Part shown: positions 23,526-36,335 of the stretch, one piece after another | Layout: every line of letters begins with the position of its first letter | Numbering within the stretch: the stretch's first letter is position 1 | Assembly (NCBI GenBank): GCA_003952965.2 | Contig: CM025849.1 | Location: 14,135,774 to 14,199,773, forward strand | Reading direction: 5' to 3' | DNA from: Morella rubra | Lineage: Eukaryota > Streptophyta > Magnoliopsida > Fagales > Myricaceae | DNA length: 64,000 nt | Position numbers and translations under genes: made by a program | The notes under the pieces: generated by a model | What the model saw: only the letters and a program-made list of their open reading frames with translations | Database searches by the model: none | What the model was told of the DNA's origin: nothing

Positions 23526-25150
23526 TGGCTACAAGCAATTTAAAAAAACTCAGATGCAAGAAATGGCACAAAATGATATTTGCTCTCCGGCCACTAGACC
23601 AATATTTATTTTCCAAACTTATACATACTTATCGATTAATTTTGCTTCTCAGTTATCTACATGTGAGTATTATTTGTCTACTTTTTCAAAAGTTCATTGA
23701 GAAATAGAGACTGTGCTTTATGATCAGTAAGGGGAAGGAAGAAAAAACGAAAACCTATAATTTCACCTTTTATTTTGTTATTGATAGACACAAATATATA
23801 ATGATTGTTTTTGTTTATATTCCTAAACATGATCATTATTTGAAAACTATTATAAGCATCAATCTATAGAAAGTAATAATTTTTTTTCCTTTAGAGCTAT
23901 CAACATATTTTATGGTACCTTGCTCTTGTGTTATGATTTTTATAGAAAATAAAGTGTATGATTTTTACTCATATGTAGCTATTAAGTTAAATAGGTTGAT
24001 AGATGACAGAGATGCATTGCGATATTCTACCAAATATTAATAGGTGAAGGTCCAGTAACACAACCAACCTAGACGGTGAGTCAAGTTTTTTATTTGGTTT
24101 ATCGTTCAACAATTTTGTATAAATTTTTTTTTGCCTCAATTGTATGGTTGGATCGAGCAGGTGATATGGCTCGAGTAGGAAACATCGTAAATGTTTGGAC
24201 CTTAGAGTTTAGAGAAGTCGAGTATGCTTACGAATGGTACAATAGTTATGTAAATTAATGCTGATTTAGCATCCACAAGAATGAATTATGTAAGAACAAA
24301 AAAATTTGGTATTATACAAGCAGAATGTTTGTTTGCAGTAAAGAAGAATTTAGAAGAACAAAAGATCCCAAGGTGCCCGTACAGAAGGAATGACAAAATA
24401 AAAGGACTGGGTGTCTTGCTTGTTTCACTGTTCAACAACAATCGAGTGGGAAGTATTGCAGTTTTGATTAGTGTGCACATCATAACCACGAATGAGCTAT
24501 GCCATAGAAAGCCCACCTGCTCCACTCACATAGAAGTATCAATGACGTGCAACGCCTCGAGGTAGATGATGCAGAGAGAACCGGGATTTGGCAGAAGCTA
24601 GCACATGATTTGATTGCGGCTCAGGCGGAGGTAAAGAACAATTGAGATTCACTCAAACGAACCTAAAAAGCTATTTGAGCAATAGAAGAAATAAAACCAT
24701 GAAGGTTGGTGTCACGTCCCTCGTGCTCGTATTAGTCTCTAAGCTCTCTTTGTATTAATAGAGATACATAAAAGATGAGATTACGGCACATCCTTATCCT
24801 ATGGGTCTTAAGACTGCAGTATTATCCTTGGGGTGTATAAAGATTTCTATGTAGTAAAGAAATTTAGCGAAAGACTTGTAAACATTACTCGAAAATAGTA
24901 TGGTGAAAATGGAAGTCAAGTTAAATTAAAAACACTGATATATTTGAAAAAAATAAGGCACGCTTCACTCATAAATAGGAAAAATAACACACCAAAAGAA
25001 AAAGAACAACACATCTGCAGGGGTTAGGGATTAGGGAGGACTTTAAGGTCCTTACAAAATCTAGGCTAATACAGATAAGCCTATATTAAGATCTCTAACC
25101 ATATTGTTCAAGCTTATATACAGACAAGCCAACAATGAGTAAAAGAAAAA
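23526..25150. other. Intergenic or decayed element, no gene supported
   Basis: Short ORFs on both strands (for example 24281-24565 on plus) show no domain I know and overlap each other. This may belong to the internal region of the neighbouring retroelement, but I cannot show it. Confidence 0.3.
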
Positions 25151-25599
25151 CATAAAAACATCACTTAAGATGAGTCTTCATCATCAGATAGGGTAAGATC
25201 TACCCAGTTTATGCCGAAGTGGTTCTCTCCCAACTGACCATTCTAGCGTGGAAATTCTGGTGGCAAATCCTTCGAGATTAGATAGGGTTGAGGGTCCAAC
25301 ACCACTTCCAAGCCGTCTGTGACTAAAACTCGGACATGGATAACCAGAATATGGGTGGAGAGCTCATAGGTGAGGAAGGTCTCGAATATTGCCATAATCT
25401 ATCTTAGAAGTGAACAATATTATAGACAAGGAAACGGGGTGAGTCTTAAGGACTCAGTAAGGGGGCAAAGGGGCATTGATGACAACAGTAGAATAAACAG
25501 TACTTACATAATCAATAAACAATTAAGGTTTCCAAAACAATACCAATTTAATCATATGAAATATGAATGAAATGCTCATGTCTGTAAAAACCTTTGCTC

Positions 25600-27289
25600 T
25601 TAATGTCAACTGTTTCACCCCTAATGACAGGGTTGTGCATCCAATCTCTCCTGCACTTTAGGACCTAGGCATTTTGTTGCCCTAGGACAATGGGTAAAGG
25701 CCCTATGCCTTTTACCCCAAGGCCATCCACTACCCCGTAGTGATGGTTGCACTCCTTAGTGATCGGTACCGTCACCCATTAACTGTAAAAATTTTCATTG
25801 ACGCAAATGCCTTTGATGCATATGCCATTGATGCAGATGTCATTTTGCAAATGTCATATCCATTATCTCATTGATGCAAATGCTATGCACATACCATGCC
25901 CATTATATCATGATCCATATTTTCATTAAAAATATGCTCTTTATCATTATCTTGTGCAGTAAAGTTCTTTAATCATTTCACATGATAATTATTTAATTAC
26001 ACCACATATCTTGTATTTTCTTTTAAAGACTTAGTATTTTTCTTCATATCCATGTCTTGTATTTCATTTTCAAGAAAATCTAATACTTTATCACGTCCAT
26101 GTCTTGTATTTATTTCCAAAATAAATACTATTAAACTTCTACTTACCTAAACTAATATCTTTAATTACTTATTTCAAATCAGTAAGCAATTAAGAAATGT
26201 AGTTTAAGACTTTTACTATTTTAATTTAAAACAAGCCACATGTTACATGTTATCTAATTTAAATGTCTCAAGTCCAATGAGGACTTAGACTTGGACTTGC
26301 TGGCAAGCCCACCAATTGAAAATATCAGTAGCTTTGAAATATCACTTGGGCCAGCCCAACAAAAGAAAAGAGGCCTATTTCACATGACCACTAAGTTAGG
26401 TATTTTAGGTCCAATAGAGACCTAGCCTTGGGCTCCACTGGCAAGCCCATATTCTAGCAAAAATCATAAGTATTTAAGGCCATTAAATCAATCCAAGTGC
26501 TAGAAATCAAGCCCAAACCGTGTGACTACAAAAATGGCTCTTTTAAGTGAAAAACCTAGTCTTTAACAGTGAACTTTAAATAATCATATTTTTTTTCCAT
26601 CCTAACTCCAAATGACTCGAAATTTTAACTGAAGGTTCCTGATTTTTTCTCGTCTTAACCCTCCAATTTCCAAATTTGAGGTCAATAAGAGGTCATTTGC
26701 TATATATGAGATTCCCCTAAACACATTATTATCATAAATTATGCAAAACTAGGCTAGGTTTAGTCTAATTAGTCATTACTTCAAATTTTCACTTAAACCA
26801 TTGCATGAAAACTATCCAATACGTTTCTAATACTCCCTAAAATATTCAGTAATCATGTCAAGTCATTATTTGCACAAATTCATATCAAAATTAACCTAAA
26901 GGGTGTTATGACCTAGTTTGACTATAATCACCATATCTTCAATAATCTCTTGCATCTAACTGTTCTAACTTCTTTTTTAGCTCATTCTAAACATAATTAA
27001 GAGTTCCAGATCACCACCTATCATATTGCTAATCTCAAATTGTCAAAATGCCAACAATATCACTAATATAGAAACTACCCTTACCTCTTTTGAACTCCTT
27101 GATCTTTTGATAAGCTTTTTGAATTACAAAACCTATATAGAGCTTGCTGTTAGTATCAAAATAAAAATAATAACCTCTAGGATAACAAAGCTCAAGAAAA
27201 TCTCAACCTTTATCACTTTTCTTCAAAAATTTCTCCTTTTTTTCTTCCTAGGGTAATTCGGCAACTTCTCTTCTTTCTTTAGCTCTCTC

Positions 27290-27337
<48 letters not shown>

Positions 27338-28177
27338 AGGATGGCTGACTGAATGGTGTGGAGGAAACCTTCACAATGGCCTACTATTTATACTAGTTGC
27401 TAACTAGAGTTTGTCTCCTAGGGTTAATTAACTATGCTAGAGTTTAACTAGACCAAATCATGGTGTCTACCACTAGATTAGGGTGTCTATGCAAGGCTTG
27501 AAGCTGAATTGGGGGAGGGAGGCAGCAATTATTCAATGAAGAACAAGTGTTGCATGGTTTTGCATGGCTTAATGATTGCTAATAATTTCTTTTAGCAATT
27601 CCATGTGCTTGACCGGTTTTGTGAGTCAAAGATGAGGTGTCAAGGGCTGTGGTGATGGCCTGGGCTGAATGGGATGATTTGGACGTCCATTTGCATGTTT
27701 TTCCTAAGCCCAAAGATTAAAAACATATTTTTCCAAGCCCAATTGTCCTATTTGTTGCAAAAATTCTCCTAAATAAACACTAGGGTGCACAACTATTCTA
27801 GAATAGGTCCTATTGGCTTGGTAATTAAGTGAGTAATGTAAACCAAGTAAAATTTTTGAAAAAAGAATGAATTTTCATAAGAAATTAGGGCTAAAAACAT
27901 GAAATAAGGGTATTTTAGTATTTTTCAACAATATAAATTAATATTTAAAAATTTTCAAAATATTGAATGAGTAAAATATGTTATTAAATTAAAGAGCTTG
28001 AAAAGATATGAATGAGGGTATTTTTTTTCATAATTTTGGCTATGTAAAACTATTTTTAGGGATTTTCCCTATTTTTAAACTAATTCAGTATGAAAATAGT
28101 AATTAAATACTATTTATCATAATTTAATTATCAAAATTAAGATAATTAATAATGCTTATAAGGTCGGGCTATTACAT
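25600..28177 (-). mobile_element. Ty3/gypsy-type LTR region on the minus strand
   Basis: Read on the minus strand, AAGGTGGGGAGGA (purine tract, 28178 upward) is followed immediately by TGTAATAGCCCGACC at 28177. This is the classic junction of polypurine tract and LTR start in plant gypsy elements. Downstream on the same strand come a TATA-like AGTATAAATAG near 27398, a (GA)n leader, and low-complexity ATGCAAATG phrases near 25800-25880. The far end is not defined, so the lower boundary is a guess. Confidence 0.55.
27293..27336. repeat. (CT)n microsatellite
   Basis: About 22 CT units, within the leader of the minus-strand LTR, equivalent in position to the (GA)n tract of the 17.6-22-kb LTR. 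Confidence 0.95.
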
Positions 28178-28238
28178 CCTCCCCACCTTAAAAATAATTT
28201 CATCCTCATAATTGATGAAGGCCAAATCAAATAAGCTC

Positions 28239-28446
28239 CTATACTTCCTCCCCACGATAAGAGATCCTAAAAATCTCACTTAACTTCTCCACAGTAAGCT
28301 CAATGGGCTTCCTAATCACTAAGCTTTTAATGGTAAGACCACTATTCCTCGTCCACGTCATGTTGGAAAAAAATTGTCTAACATACTCTGAGTAAACATA
28401 TCTACCCATGTCACACAAACTCTCCCAATCTTGGAATTGAAAATGT
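28239..28446 (-). pseudogene. Fragment of a plant transposon protein
   Basis: An open minus-strand frame of about 69 codons contains GRYVYSEYVRQFFSNM and IRKPIELTVEKLSEIF. The pattern (V)R(E/Q)F(Y/F)SNM followed by I.LT.E.L..I matches the domain called putative plant transposon protein in retroelement-derived ORFs. It is preceded by a TGA at 28447 and ends with TAG, about 60 bp before the purine tract and LTR start. This suits the 3' end of a retroelement internal region. Recognition is by motif memory only. Confidence 0.45.
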
Positions 28447-28449
28447 CAA

Positions 28450-29640
28450 TAAAGATCCAACTCACCCAGCATATCGACTTCTATGTTTCATTCCCTCATC
28501 ACCTTCCTTTTGAAACAATCAGTAGGATATGATGCTCATTTTGAAAATCCGTAGGATTTGTAACTTTCGGCATTTCCCTCCCCGTGGTCGAAGATGATGC
28601 CTTATCCTTACTCTTCACGGTATTGTGCTTGATCCTAGGCATGATCCCCAAATTTTGTTGTGTTGACAAAGATAGGTCACAGGATGTAAGAATTTTTCAA
28701 AAGAAACATAAAGCATATATCAACACATAGATGTATAAAATAACAACTATGAGAAAAAAATGATATCATACAATTGTGAAAACTTAGAAATGTGTTGAAC
28801 ATAGATGCACACTAAATCTTTCTTTCCAAAATAGCATCCCTTCCTCGCACCCCGCCAATAACAGAAACAATGACTTTCACTTATTCCTCCTTAAACAAGC
28901 ATGAAGAACATGCTGCATAACCTGGGAAAGCTATAATTATACATCATAGTCGTTTGTTAGAATTTGTCCAGTATATTCATAAGGCATAGCAAAACAATAT
29001 GTTAGTTTGTTAGAATTTGTTCATGAAGAATGTACAAGTTCTAAACATTTTCCTATTTTCAACCAGGTTGTTGGAAAACCAGGACCAACGGTGACAATGA
29101 TTTCACGTCTTAGCATCCTCGATAACAATGGTGTGAATTTTGTGTCAATATTGTTGACCACAATGCTGACTTCCATTCTCTGCATGTACATCCTTTACAA
29201 CTGAATGATTAAGTGTTCACGGCTCAGACCTTGCAGATTACAATTGATACATACAACAACTATACCCATAAAAGAATTAAGTCTTGATGGGATCAACGGG
29301 TGGCCTCTTAATAGCATGGAGCTAGACTAATGCTTGTTTTTGTCGGGGAGGATGGGAAAGTCCTGACTAAAGGATCAATAACCTGCTCATACTGTCATTA
29401 TTCATCGATAACTGTTTACTGCAAATTCTTGTTTGATTTCTCAACTTAAATTTATACATGTTTTATTGCTTTCATTAACATGTATCCCCTTCCCCAACCT
29501 CTCTCCTTTCTGTTTTTTGCTTGTATATCTATTCTTACTTAGCAAATCGTGAAGGTACTAAGATCCTTCATTCCTATGATTTCGTTACACACACATAGAC
29601 TGTTCAAGTTTGGGTGTGAGTATCGGACACGTATGAAGGA
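28450..29640. other. Retroelement-flanking DNA, no gene seen
   Basis: The minus strand from 28650 to 28450 continues as stop-interrupted sequence probably belonging to the same retroelement. The remainder, including a 65-codon plus-strand ORF at 29007-29204, is not recognisable. Confidence 0.3.
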
Positions 29641-29797
29641 TTGATCGAGCACTTTCATACCTGGACTCTGGTTAACCCACCTTCGACTTCTTCGACTGTG
29701 CCATGGCTGTTCGACATCCTTCCAGAGTCGGTGAGCCAGGACGCTGAGGTGCTGGATGGCGCTGTTGATCTTATGGGAGCTGATGTGGACCTGTGAT
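29620..29797 (+). pseudogene. Unidentified C-terminal coding-like fragment
   Basis: A plus-strand frame with GC-rich, codon-like composition gives DTYEGLIEHFHTW, then PWLFDILPESVSQDAEVLD, and ends in an acidic tail LMGADVDL before TGA (29795-29797). It is unlike its AT-rich surroundings. I do not recognise it. A retroelement polyprotein tail or a captured last exon are both possible. Confidence 0.3.
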
Positions 29798-30550
29798 TAT
29801 GTTATTTCTTTGTAGTTGTTTTATTCTATCTTTCGAACAAGTTTAAATTGCTTTGAATTTTAAGGTTTTTATTTTGTGAAGTTTTGGAAATATTTGCTAG
29901 GTATTAGTTGAGCCTTGTTTTGGCTCACACTTTTGTAAATACCTTAATAATTCTTTTTTAAAACTTCTTTCTAGAGGTTTGAAAACTTATTTCCATCTAT
30001 ATGAAATGTCTTCCCTTTTTTTTTTCTTGTATTTGATAAATCAACCTTACGTTTCTCTTTTAAAATTGCATTTTCGAAACTTAATTATTTTTTGCGGATA
30101 ATTATTAATCTGATAATATATCAATAATAAGATAATGAAAAAAAACTATTTCTCCTTAATCAAATATGAAGTTTTTCTTTCAACTATAAAATACTGAGCC
30201 AAAGATTTTAGATTAAATGGTAGAATACTTTCTCTTACAACCATATTGTTCAAGTTATATCCAAAGAAAACTGAGTCGTGAATCATATCCTCAATTTCTT
30301 GCACAAAAAAAGCCAACTCTAAGCAAAACTAGCAAGAGTACAATCCCAAGAAGTTCACAAAAAAGAATTAATAGATTTACTCTCCCATCTCTCTGAGGAA
30401 GACACTCAAAATCTCTCACACTACCTTTTCTCGGAACCTCTCTCTAGCAAAGCATTAACCTTCACCTTCTCCCTCTCTCATCGTATTCTCAGGATCCATA
30501 TGCAGACTATGAACTTAATTGCTTACCCACAAAACTCGATGCCTACATTG
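29798..30550. other. Intergenic with an LTR-end fragment
   Basis: Around 30390-30490, ACACTCAAAATCTCTCACACTA and TAGCAAAGCATTAACCTTCACC-type phrases repeat the terminal part of the LTR that ends at 31546. It is probably a fragment of a second copy. The rest is AT-rich and featureless. Confidence 0.4.
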
Positions 30551-30557
30551 CTCAACA

Positions 30558-31546
30558 TGTTGGTGATGAATGAACAACAAAAAGACTGAAGTACTTGCCG
30601 ATATTGAAAAATCGACTGAAGTATCACTGCCGACACTGAAGAAAAGATTAAATACCCCTGTCGACACTTTTTCAAATCAAAAGACTTAACCATCCTATTT
30701 TCTAAGAATACTGAAGGAAAAGGAAGACACTATGATCCTCTCACATTCCTATAAATAGAAAACTCCTCAGACTGAAGAGCCAAGAAATTGAAGACACTTG
30801 AAATCTCCCAACACTTTTTTTTTTCTAAGCAATCGTGAATTTCATTGCACTGGGAAATATACAAGCATGCTGAATATAGACAACCTTCTGAGGCTGGCTA
30901 CAAGTAACAGGAGCATAGAGCCCATTATAGCATCATTAAAAGTCCAACGGGCTATACATTGATTGTCATTAAAGGCTTAGTTCCAAATGGCCATAAATGC
31001 CTCAACTAGACAGGCCTAAAGGGTTGTGAATTCTAAGTAGGTCCAACGACCAGAAAATATCTCCGCTGAAAATGGCAGTCGCCAAAGGAGTGGGTAGTAA
31101 AAAACCTAGCTCCTACTTCCTCGATAAAGTGTCCACACCAGAACCAATGGACAATGAGGTCCACGACAAAAAGCGGCTAAGGAGAGAGAGAAGGACCACC
31201 GGGACAGCAACTACAAAGAAGATATAAGGGCGCTGAGATCGGCCATTTGATGCAAGTATGCCAGAAGTCACCAAAACCTAGTGGTCACCATCTGCTCCCT
31301 CCCACAAAATCCCATTGAAGTAAAATTCAAAAACATAAGGAAAAGACAACAAGTATTAGTGGTTCGTTCCTGAGAGGGAGACATTTTGTCGGGAAATCTC
31401 CCAACACAAATCTCTCAAACTAACTTTTCTCCAAAGCACTCTAGCAAAGCATTAGCCTTCACCTTCACCTTTTCCCTATTGTATTCTTGTTTTCAACAAG
31501 AATTTCTACCTTTTATTTCTTGGTCCTTATATTTATGCTTATATTT
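30558..31546 (+). mobile_element. Ty1/copia LTR interrupted by a LINE insertion
   Basis: The LTR-like sequence has a TATA box CCTATAAATAG at 30748-30758. It ends just before TTGGTATCAAAGCC (from 31547), a tRNA-Met primer binding site as in copia elements. The LTR is split by a 579-bp insertion at 30815-31393. The start is approximate. No gag-pol follows, because the downstream sequence runs into the hAT region. Confidence 0.6.
30815..31393 (-). mobile_element. 5'-truncated LINE-type retroposon with target site duplication
   Basis: The insertion is bounded by a perfect 14-bp direct repeat AAATCTCCCAACAC (30801-30814 and 31394-31407). It begins on the plus strand with a run of T, so it is a minus-strand element ending in poly-A. 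The 3' end preceding the tail reads TGAAATTCACGATTGCTTAG. Removing it restores a continuous LTR. There is no internal ORF of note, so it is a truncated LINE or long SINE. Confidence 0.8.
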
Positions 31547-31723
31547 TTGGTATCAAAGCCATTTATGCATTCGCATTCGTCATCGATTGAGTCATAATAG
31601 TTGTGATATTTGGACTTAAACAACATGGGTCTAAGTTATTGCTAGAATTATTTATTATCTTAAATGTTGGAATTTACCTGGAATCTATAGACGTTCATCG
31701 GACCCAGTTGGTGATTCGTTGCA

Positions 31724-34520
31724 AGATAAATAGTGGTTTTAAACAATTTCTTATATAAATGTTTAAGAGAACAGATAGCAGATACTAGTATCAGTGGTGA
31801 AAGTTACATAGATAATATTGAAGCTGCATCTGTATCACATATTAAAATAATAAGACCTTGAACAATTGGGTAATCCCAAAAGTCAAGGATTCAGAAATAT
31901 AAGAACATACAAGTATTTTGAAAGCTTTTAAGTAGATTTTTTTAATTATTTAAAATCAATAAATCCTTCTTGGCTTAGAAAAAAAAAAGTCCTTGAATAC
32001 AATTAAGATTAGAAACCAAAATCAAATAGAGCAATAGTAGTAAGGATATAATCTTTGATCCGAATAGTAACTTCATTAGAGGCAATTAGAAACTCCCCCA
32101 AGTCCAGTGGCGGAATCAGGATTAAAATCCAAGGGTGGCGAACTTTAAAGGCGAAATAACAAGAAAAAAATTTCTTCATAATGCAAAAAATTGTCTTAGA
32201 GTTACAATGTCAAAAATTAAGGACTAAAAGCATTAAAAATATTAGAATGCATGTACCGTACTATGTATTACGACTGAGAGGTGACAATTGGATCATACAA
32301 GTTTGCATCTTTTGAAAATGTTGCAAAATAGCTTTGTTATCAATAATTTTAAAACTTCTCGCTGGATGTACATTACCATGATATCATTCATCTAGTCATC
32401 TCTTATCCTATTACGCAAATCACTATTGATGACCTTCATCGCAGAAAACACCCTTTCAATGGTTGTAGTCGCAACTGGTAAGACCAACGCCAACTCAATA
32501 AGTCGATAAACTAATGGAAATAGAGTATTCTTTTTTGTTTCAACCATCTGCATAGTAAGACCTCAAATATCTTGAAGCCTAGAAAAAGCATAATTCTTCT
32601 AACATAATCTAATATAGGTATTTTAAAGATGATTTTTAAGTGTCAAATGATCATCTACTATGAAATCTTCTGGATAAAGTTCAGCAAAACGACGTAACTT
32701 AGCATGATTAAACGCTGAGAATGAGTTTTTTGGATCAAGACATGCTATGCAAAGAAGTAACTCCATACTTGCTTCTGTGAACTAATTATCCATCTCCTGA
32801 GTAATCAAATCAATAACCTGGCAAAACACTTTCACACGAAAATGATGGAAATAAGTAATAGTTTGCCTTCCACTCCTCGAACGACTACGAGTAGGTATAA
32901 TGTCTTCCATATTGGGCATACTAATAGAGTTATCCACACAAAAGTTTTGACTTCTTCCAAAAATCCATCTCATTCTATCTCTCTCAATTCTTGTAACTGT
33001 TCCTTCACAACTCCAACCAAACCCATAGCATTAACAATGTCTTGATCTTTTCATTGTAAGGCTTTTGAAAATTCGTTTGTAATTCTCATTATATTTCTCA
33101 ACAAATGCATAGTGAATACAAACTCAAAAATTTGCATCTTATCCATCAAATTCATAGCCATGGATCTTTGTTCTGGGAAGTACCATCCTTTTTTATGTGT
33201 TCATGCACTTCTAATACTGATGATCACATAGTGAGAAAATGGATTATTGTAAGGTGGTATGAACCCAACAAGTGTCACCTACAATATTATAAGAGTTATA
33301 AACCTATAAACAAAGAAAAAAAAAACTAAATTGTCTAAAGTATTGTAATGAAATATAGTAATCACCCGGTCGTGCGAGACTGGTTTTCTTGATTTTTGCC
33401 CCTTCCACTAGAAAATCTTCTCCCTTCTCCAACCGCTCCACTATCTTCTCATGTTGGATAAATTTGCCGAAGAGCATCTTTCCTTTTACATGAAGCTCTG
33501 ACCATATTCACAATCATAGAAGTATAATTAAAAAAATCACCAATTTGAAAGTTATTCTTTGCAATACCCACAATAGCCAATTGAAGTTGGTGAGCAAAAC
33601 AATGGATATGGGTAGCAGAAGGATTGTCCCTCAAAATGAGCGGCTTCGACTCATTGAACTCGCCTTACATGTTTGATGCCCTATCATACCCTTTGACCTC
33701 TCAATCTAGATATTGACAACCCATGTCTTGCAAACAATTTGTCTATAGTTTTTTTCAAGATTTAGAACATGTATCAATAACATGTTCCTGACCAAGAAGC
33801 CTTTCAATCACCTGTCCACATATGTTTTCATATCTCAAAACCACTACAATTTGCTCATTCACTGAATTATCTCGAGACTCATCAACCATAAGAGAATAAA
33901 ATCCATCCCCAATTTCTTTAATGATGGCAAGTGTGGTCTTAGCTGCACAAGCACTCACCATTTTCTTCTGCACTTTTGGAGAAGTCGTTTAGTTGTTTCT
34001 AGGAGCATTAGTGTTAAGTGTCTTAGCAACCTTTTCATCACGTTGGCAAAACACGTCCAAAAGCTTAAGAAAATTGTCCTTTCTTATTGAACTCTCGGAT
34101 TTGTAATGACTACGAAAAGTTAATCTTTGCCCCAAAAGATAACTAATGGCATCTAAAACCGCTGTTAAACGAATGCGATAAACATTCTTTTGATCATGCC
34201 CATGTGCGGAGAACATGTGCGACACACTTTGTCGTTGATTTCTGAGTGTTTCACATTGTCTTCTAGCTTCATTGTGAGCACGATCATGTGCACCAACGTG
34301 TTCACCAAAAACTTTCACTGCCTTTTTTCAGTTGCTAAATCTCGTAGATGTAAACTTATCTCCCTCGGACTTCCCTCCTCTAGGTCGCCTAAATAGATAA
34401 CACCACAAGCAATATACCTCATCTTTTGATACACTATATTCCAACCAATTAAAATTTTTAAACCATGCCTTCCTAAAACCCCTCATTTCTTGCCCGTATT
34501 GCTTCTTGGAAAAATCATGG
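31724..34520. repeat. Duplicated segment, copy A (LTR flank plus hAT 3' half)
   Basis: The segment from GCAAGATAAATAGTGG (31722 on) through AAAAATCATGGC (34520) recurs, with many internal deletions, at 34526-36105. The first 330 bp are almost identical. The unit includes non-hAT flank, so the duplication happened after, or independently of, transposon insertion. Confidence 0.85.
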
Positions 34521-34528
34521 CTGCGCAA
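32330..34528 (-). pseudogene. hAT transposase (TTF zinc finger/DUF4371/hAT dimerisation), copy A
   Basis: Minus-strand fragments appear in the order of TTF-type/ZMYM1-like plant transposases. First is a zinc-finger segment with WFKNFNWLEYSVSKD and YCLWCYLF (34528-34328). Next are DUF4371-like segments with LLDVFCQRDEKVAK and FYSLMVDESRDNSVNEQ (34318-33755). HIHCFAHQLQLAIV follows at 33634-33449. Last is a hAT dimerisation motif ERVFSAMKVINSDLRNRIRD near 32470-32400, where a TAG replaces an expected W. Several frameshifts and stops separate the pieces, so it is not functional. Confidence 0.8.
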
Positions 34529-36105
34529 GATAAATAGTGGTTTTAAACAATTTCTTATATAAATGTTTAAGAGAACAGATAGCAGATACTAGTATCAGTG
34601 GTGAAAGTTACATAGATAATATTGAAGCTGCATCTGTATCACATATTAAAATAATAAGACCTTGAACAATTGGGTAATCCCAAAAGTCAAGGATTCAGAA
34701 ATATAAGAACATACAAGTATTTTGAAAGCTTTTAAGTAGATTTTTTTAATTATTTAAAATCAATAAATCCTTCTTGGCTTAGAAAAAAAAAAGTCCTTGA
34801 ATACAATTAAGATTAGAAACCAAAATCAAATATAGCAATAGTTAGTACTTTGATAATCATTAGAGGAATTAGAAACTCTAAGCTCCAGTGGCGGAAGGAT
34901 TAAAATCAAGGTTTTAAAGGCGAAATAATTTCGCATAATTGTCTTACTAAAAGCATTAAAATATTAGAATGACCGTACTATGGACTGAGAGGTGACAATT
35001 GGATCATACAAGTTTGCATCTTTTGAAAATGTTGCAAAATAGCTTTGTTATCAATAATTTTAAAACTTCTCGCTGGATGTACATTACCATGATATCATTC
35101 ATCTAGTCAATCCTATTACGCAAATCAGATGATTATCGACACGAGTCGCACTGGTAAGCCAAGGTGTCGATAGCTTGAAAACTTTCTCGCATCATGAAGT
35201 GGGTTTTCTTATTATCTAGAACTTATAAATTAAAATAAAGTCAAAACTGAAATGACAAGACAATCAGCAGTTATGCAATGCATTTTGATAACATTATAGA
35301 AATCTAATACATAAATCTAATTCAATTTGATTTATGCAGCCAGCAGCAATATGCAAAAATCTAATTCAATTTGAATGCATTTATTCAACTCTCTCTTTCT
35401 CTCTCATCTATGATCTGTCATCTTTAATACACTATGACAACTTTGAGCATGAAGTACATATTCACCACCAATTTGCAAGTTATTCAATACCCACAATAGC
35501 CAACAATTGGTTGGATAAAAACGGCTTCGACTATTGAACTCAATCATAACTAAAACTCATTGAATCATTAAACAATAGTCAAAGATTCAATCAATAATTT
35601 CAATTGTCCACATAAATAAACCTCATAAATTATCTCGAACATTAATCAACTTAGCTTCACCATCAACAAATTAGGAGCACTTAGCAATTTTCATCACGTT
35701 GGCAAAACACGTTAAAAGCAAGAAAATTGTCCTTTCTTATTGAACTCTCATCTCGTCAACCACGAAAAGCCAATCAAAAGAAAACGAATGCATCTAAAAC
35801 CGCTGTTAAAATATAAACATTCATCATGCCCAAATAACAATGCGACACACTTTGTCGTAATATTTCACATTGTCTTCTAGCTTCAAGCACGATCATGTGC
35901 ACCAACATGTTCACCAAAAACTTTCACTGCCTTTTTCCAATTGCTAAATCTCGTAATGTAAACACATATCATCTAATCCTAAACAGATAACACCATTTAC
36001 ACTCATCCTTTGAACACTATATTCCAACCAATTAAAATTTTTAAACCATGCCTTCCTAAAACCCTTCATTTCTTGCCCGTATTGCTTCTTGGAAAAATCA
36101 TGGCA
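34526..36105 (-). pseudogene. hAT copy B, deletion-riddled duplicate
   Basis: This is collinear with 31724-34520 but about 1.2 kb shorter. After about 330 near-identical bases, each landmark of copy A is present with short pieces missing: the TIR-like CAGTGGCGGAA at 34883, the TGAGAGGTGACAATTGGATC phrase, the CACAATAGCCAA segment at 35492, and TTTTTAAACCATGCCTTCC near the end. Almost all differences are deletions. No ORF of the transposase survives. Confidence 0.75.
35276..35430. repeat. 155-bp direct repeat, copy 1
   Basis: Identical, apart from one inserted T, to 36336-36491. The unit itself contains an internal duplication of CTAATTCAATTTGA. It interrupts hAT copy B and has no counterpart in copy A. 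Confidence 0.9.
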
Positions 36106-36335
36106 CTTTGATCAATACTCCTTACGAATTATCCTTAATCCCAACATCATATTCTTTAATGGGTTTACGTAACCTAGGTCAGCACAATATCAACTAAACA
36201 AATGTGAGGTCTTTTTGAACTAGTATTTTCAGAATTAGTAGCCACGATAGGAGTATTAAACGACTCCACACTGCGTGGCTTTCTTATCACAAACTTAAAT
36301 TATCAATACAAAAGTGAAAACAATCAATCAGTTGG

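Noticed and set aside
25800-25880. Short regularly spaced GATGCAAATG phrases, considered as a CRISPR-like array
   Set aside because: The units are short and irregular, in a plant LTR. The spacing and context do not fit CRISPR, which is not found in plant nuclear DNA.
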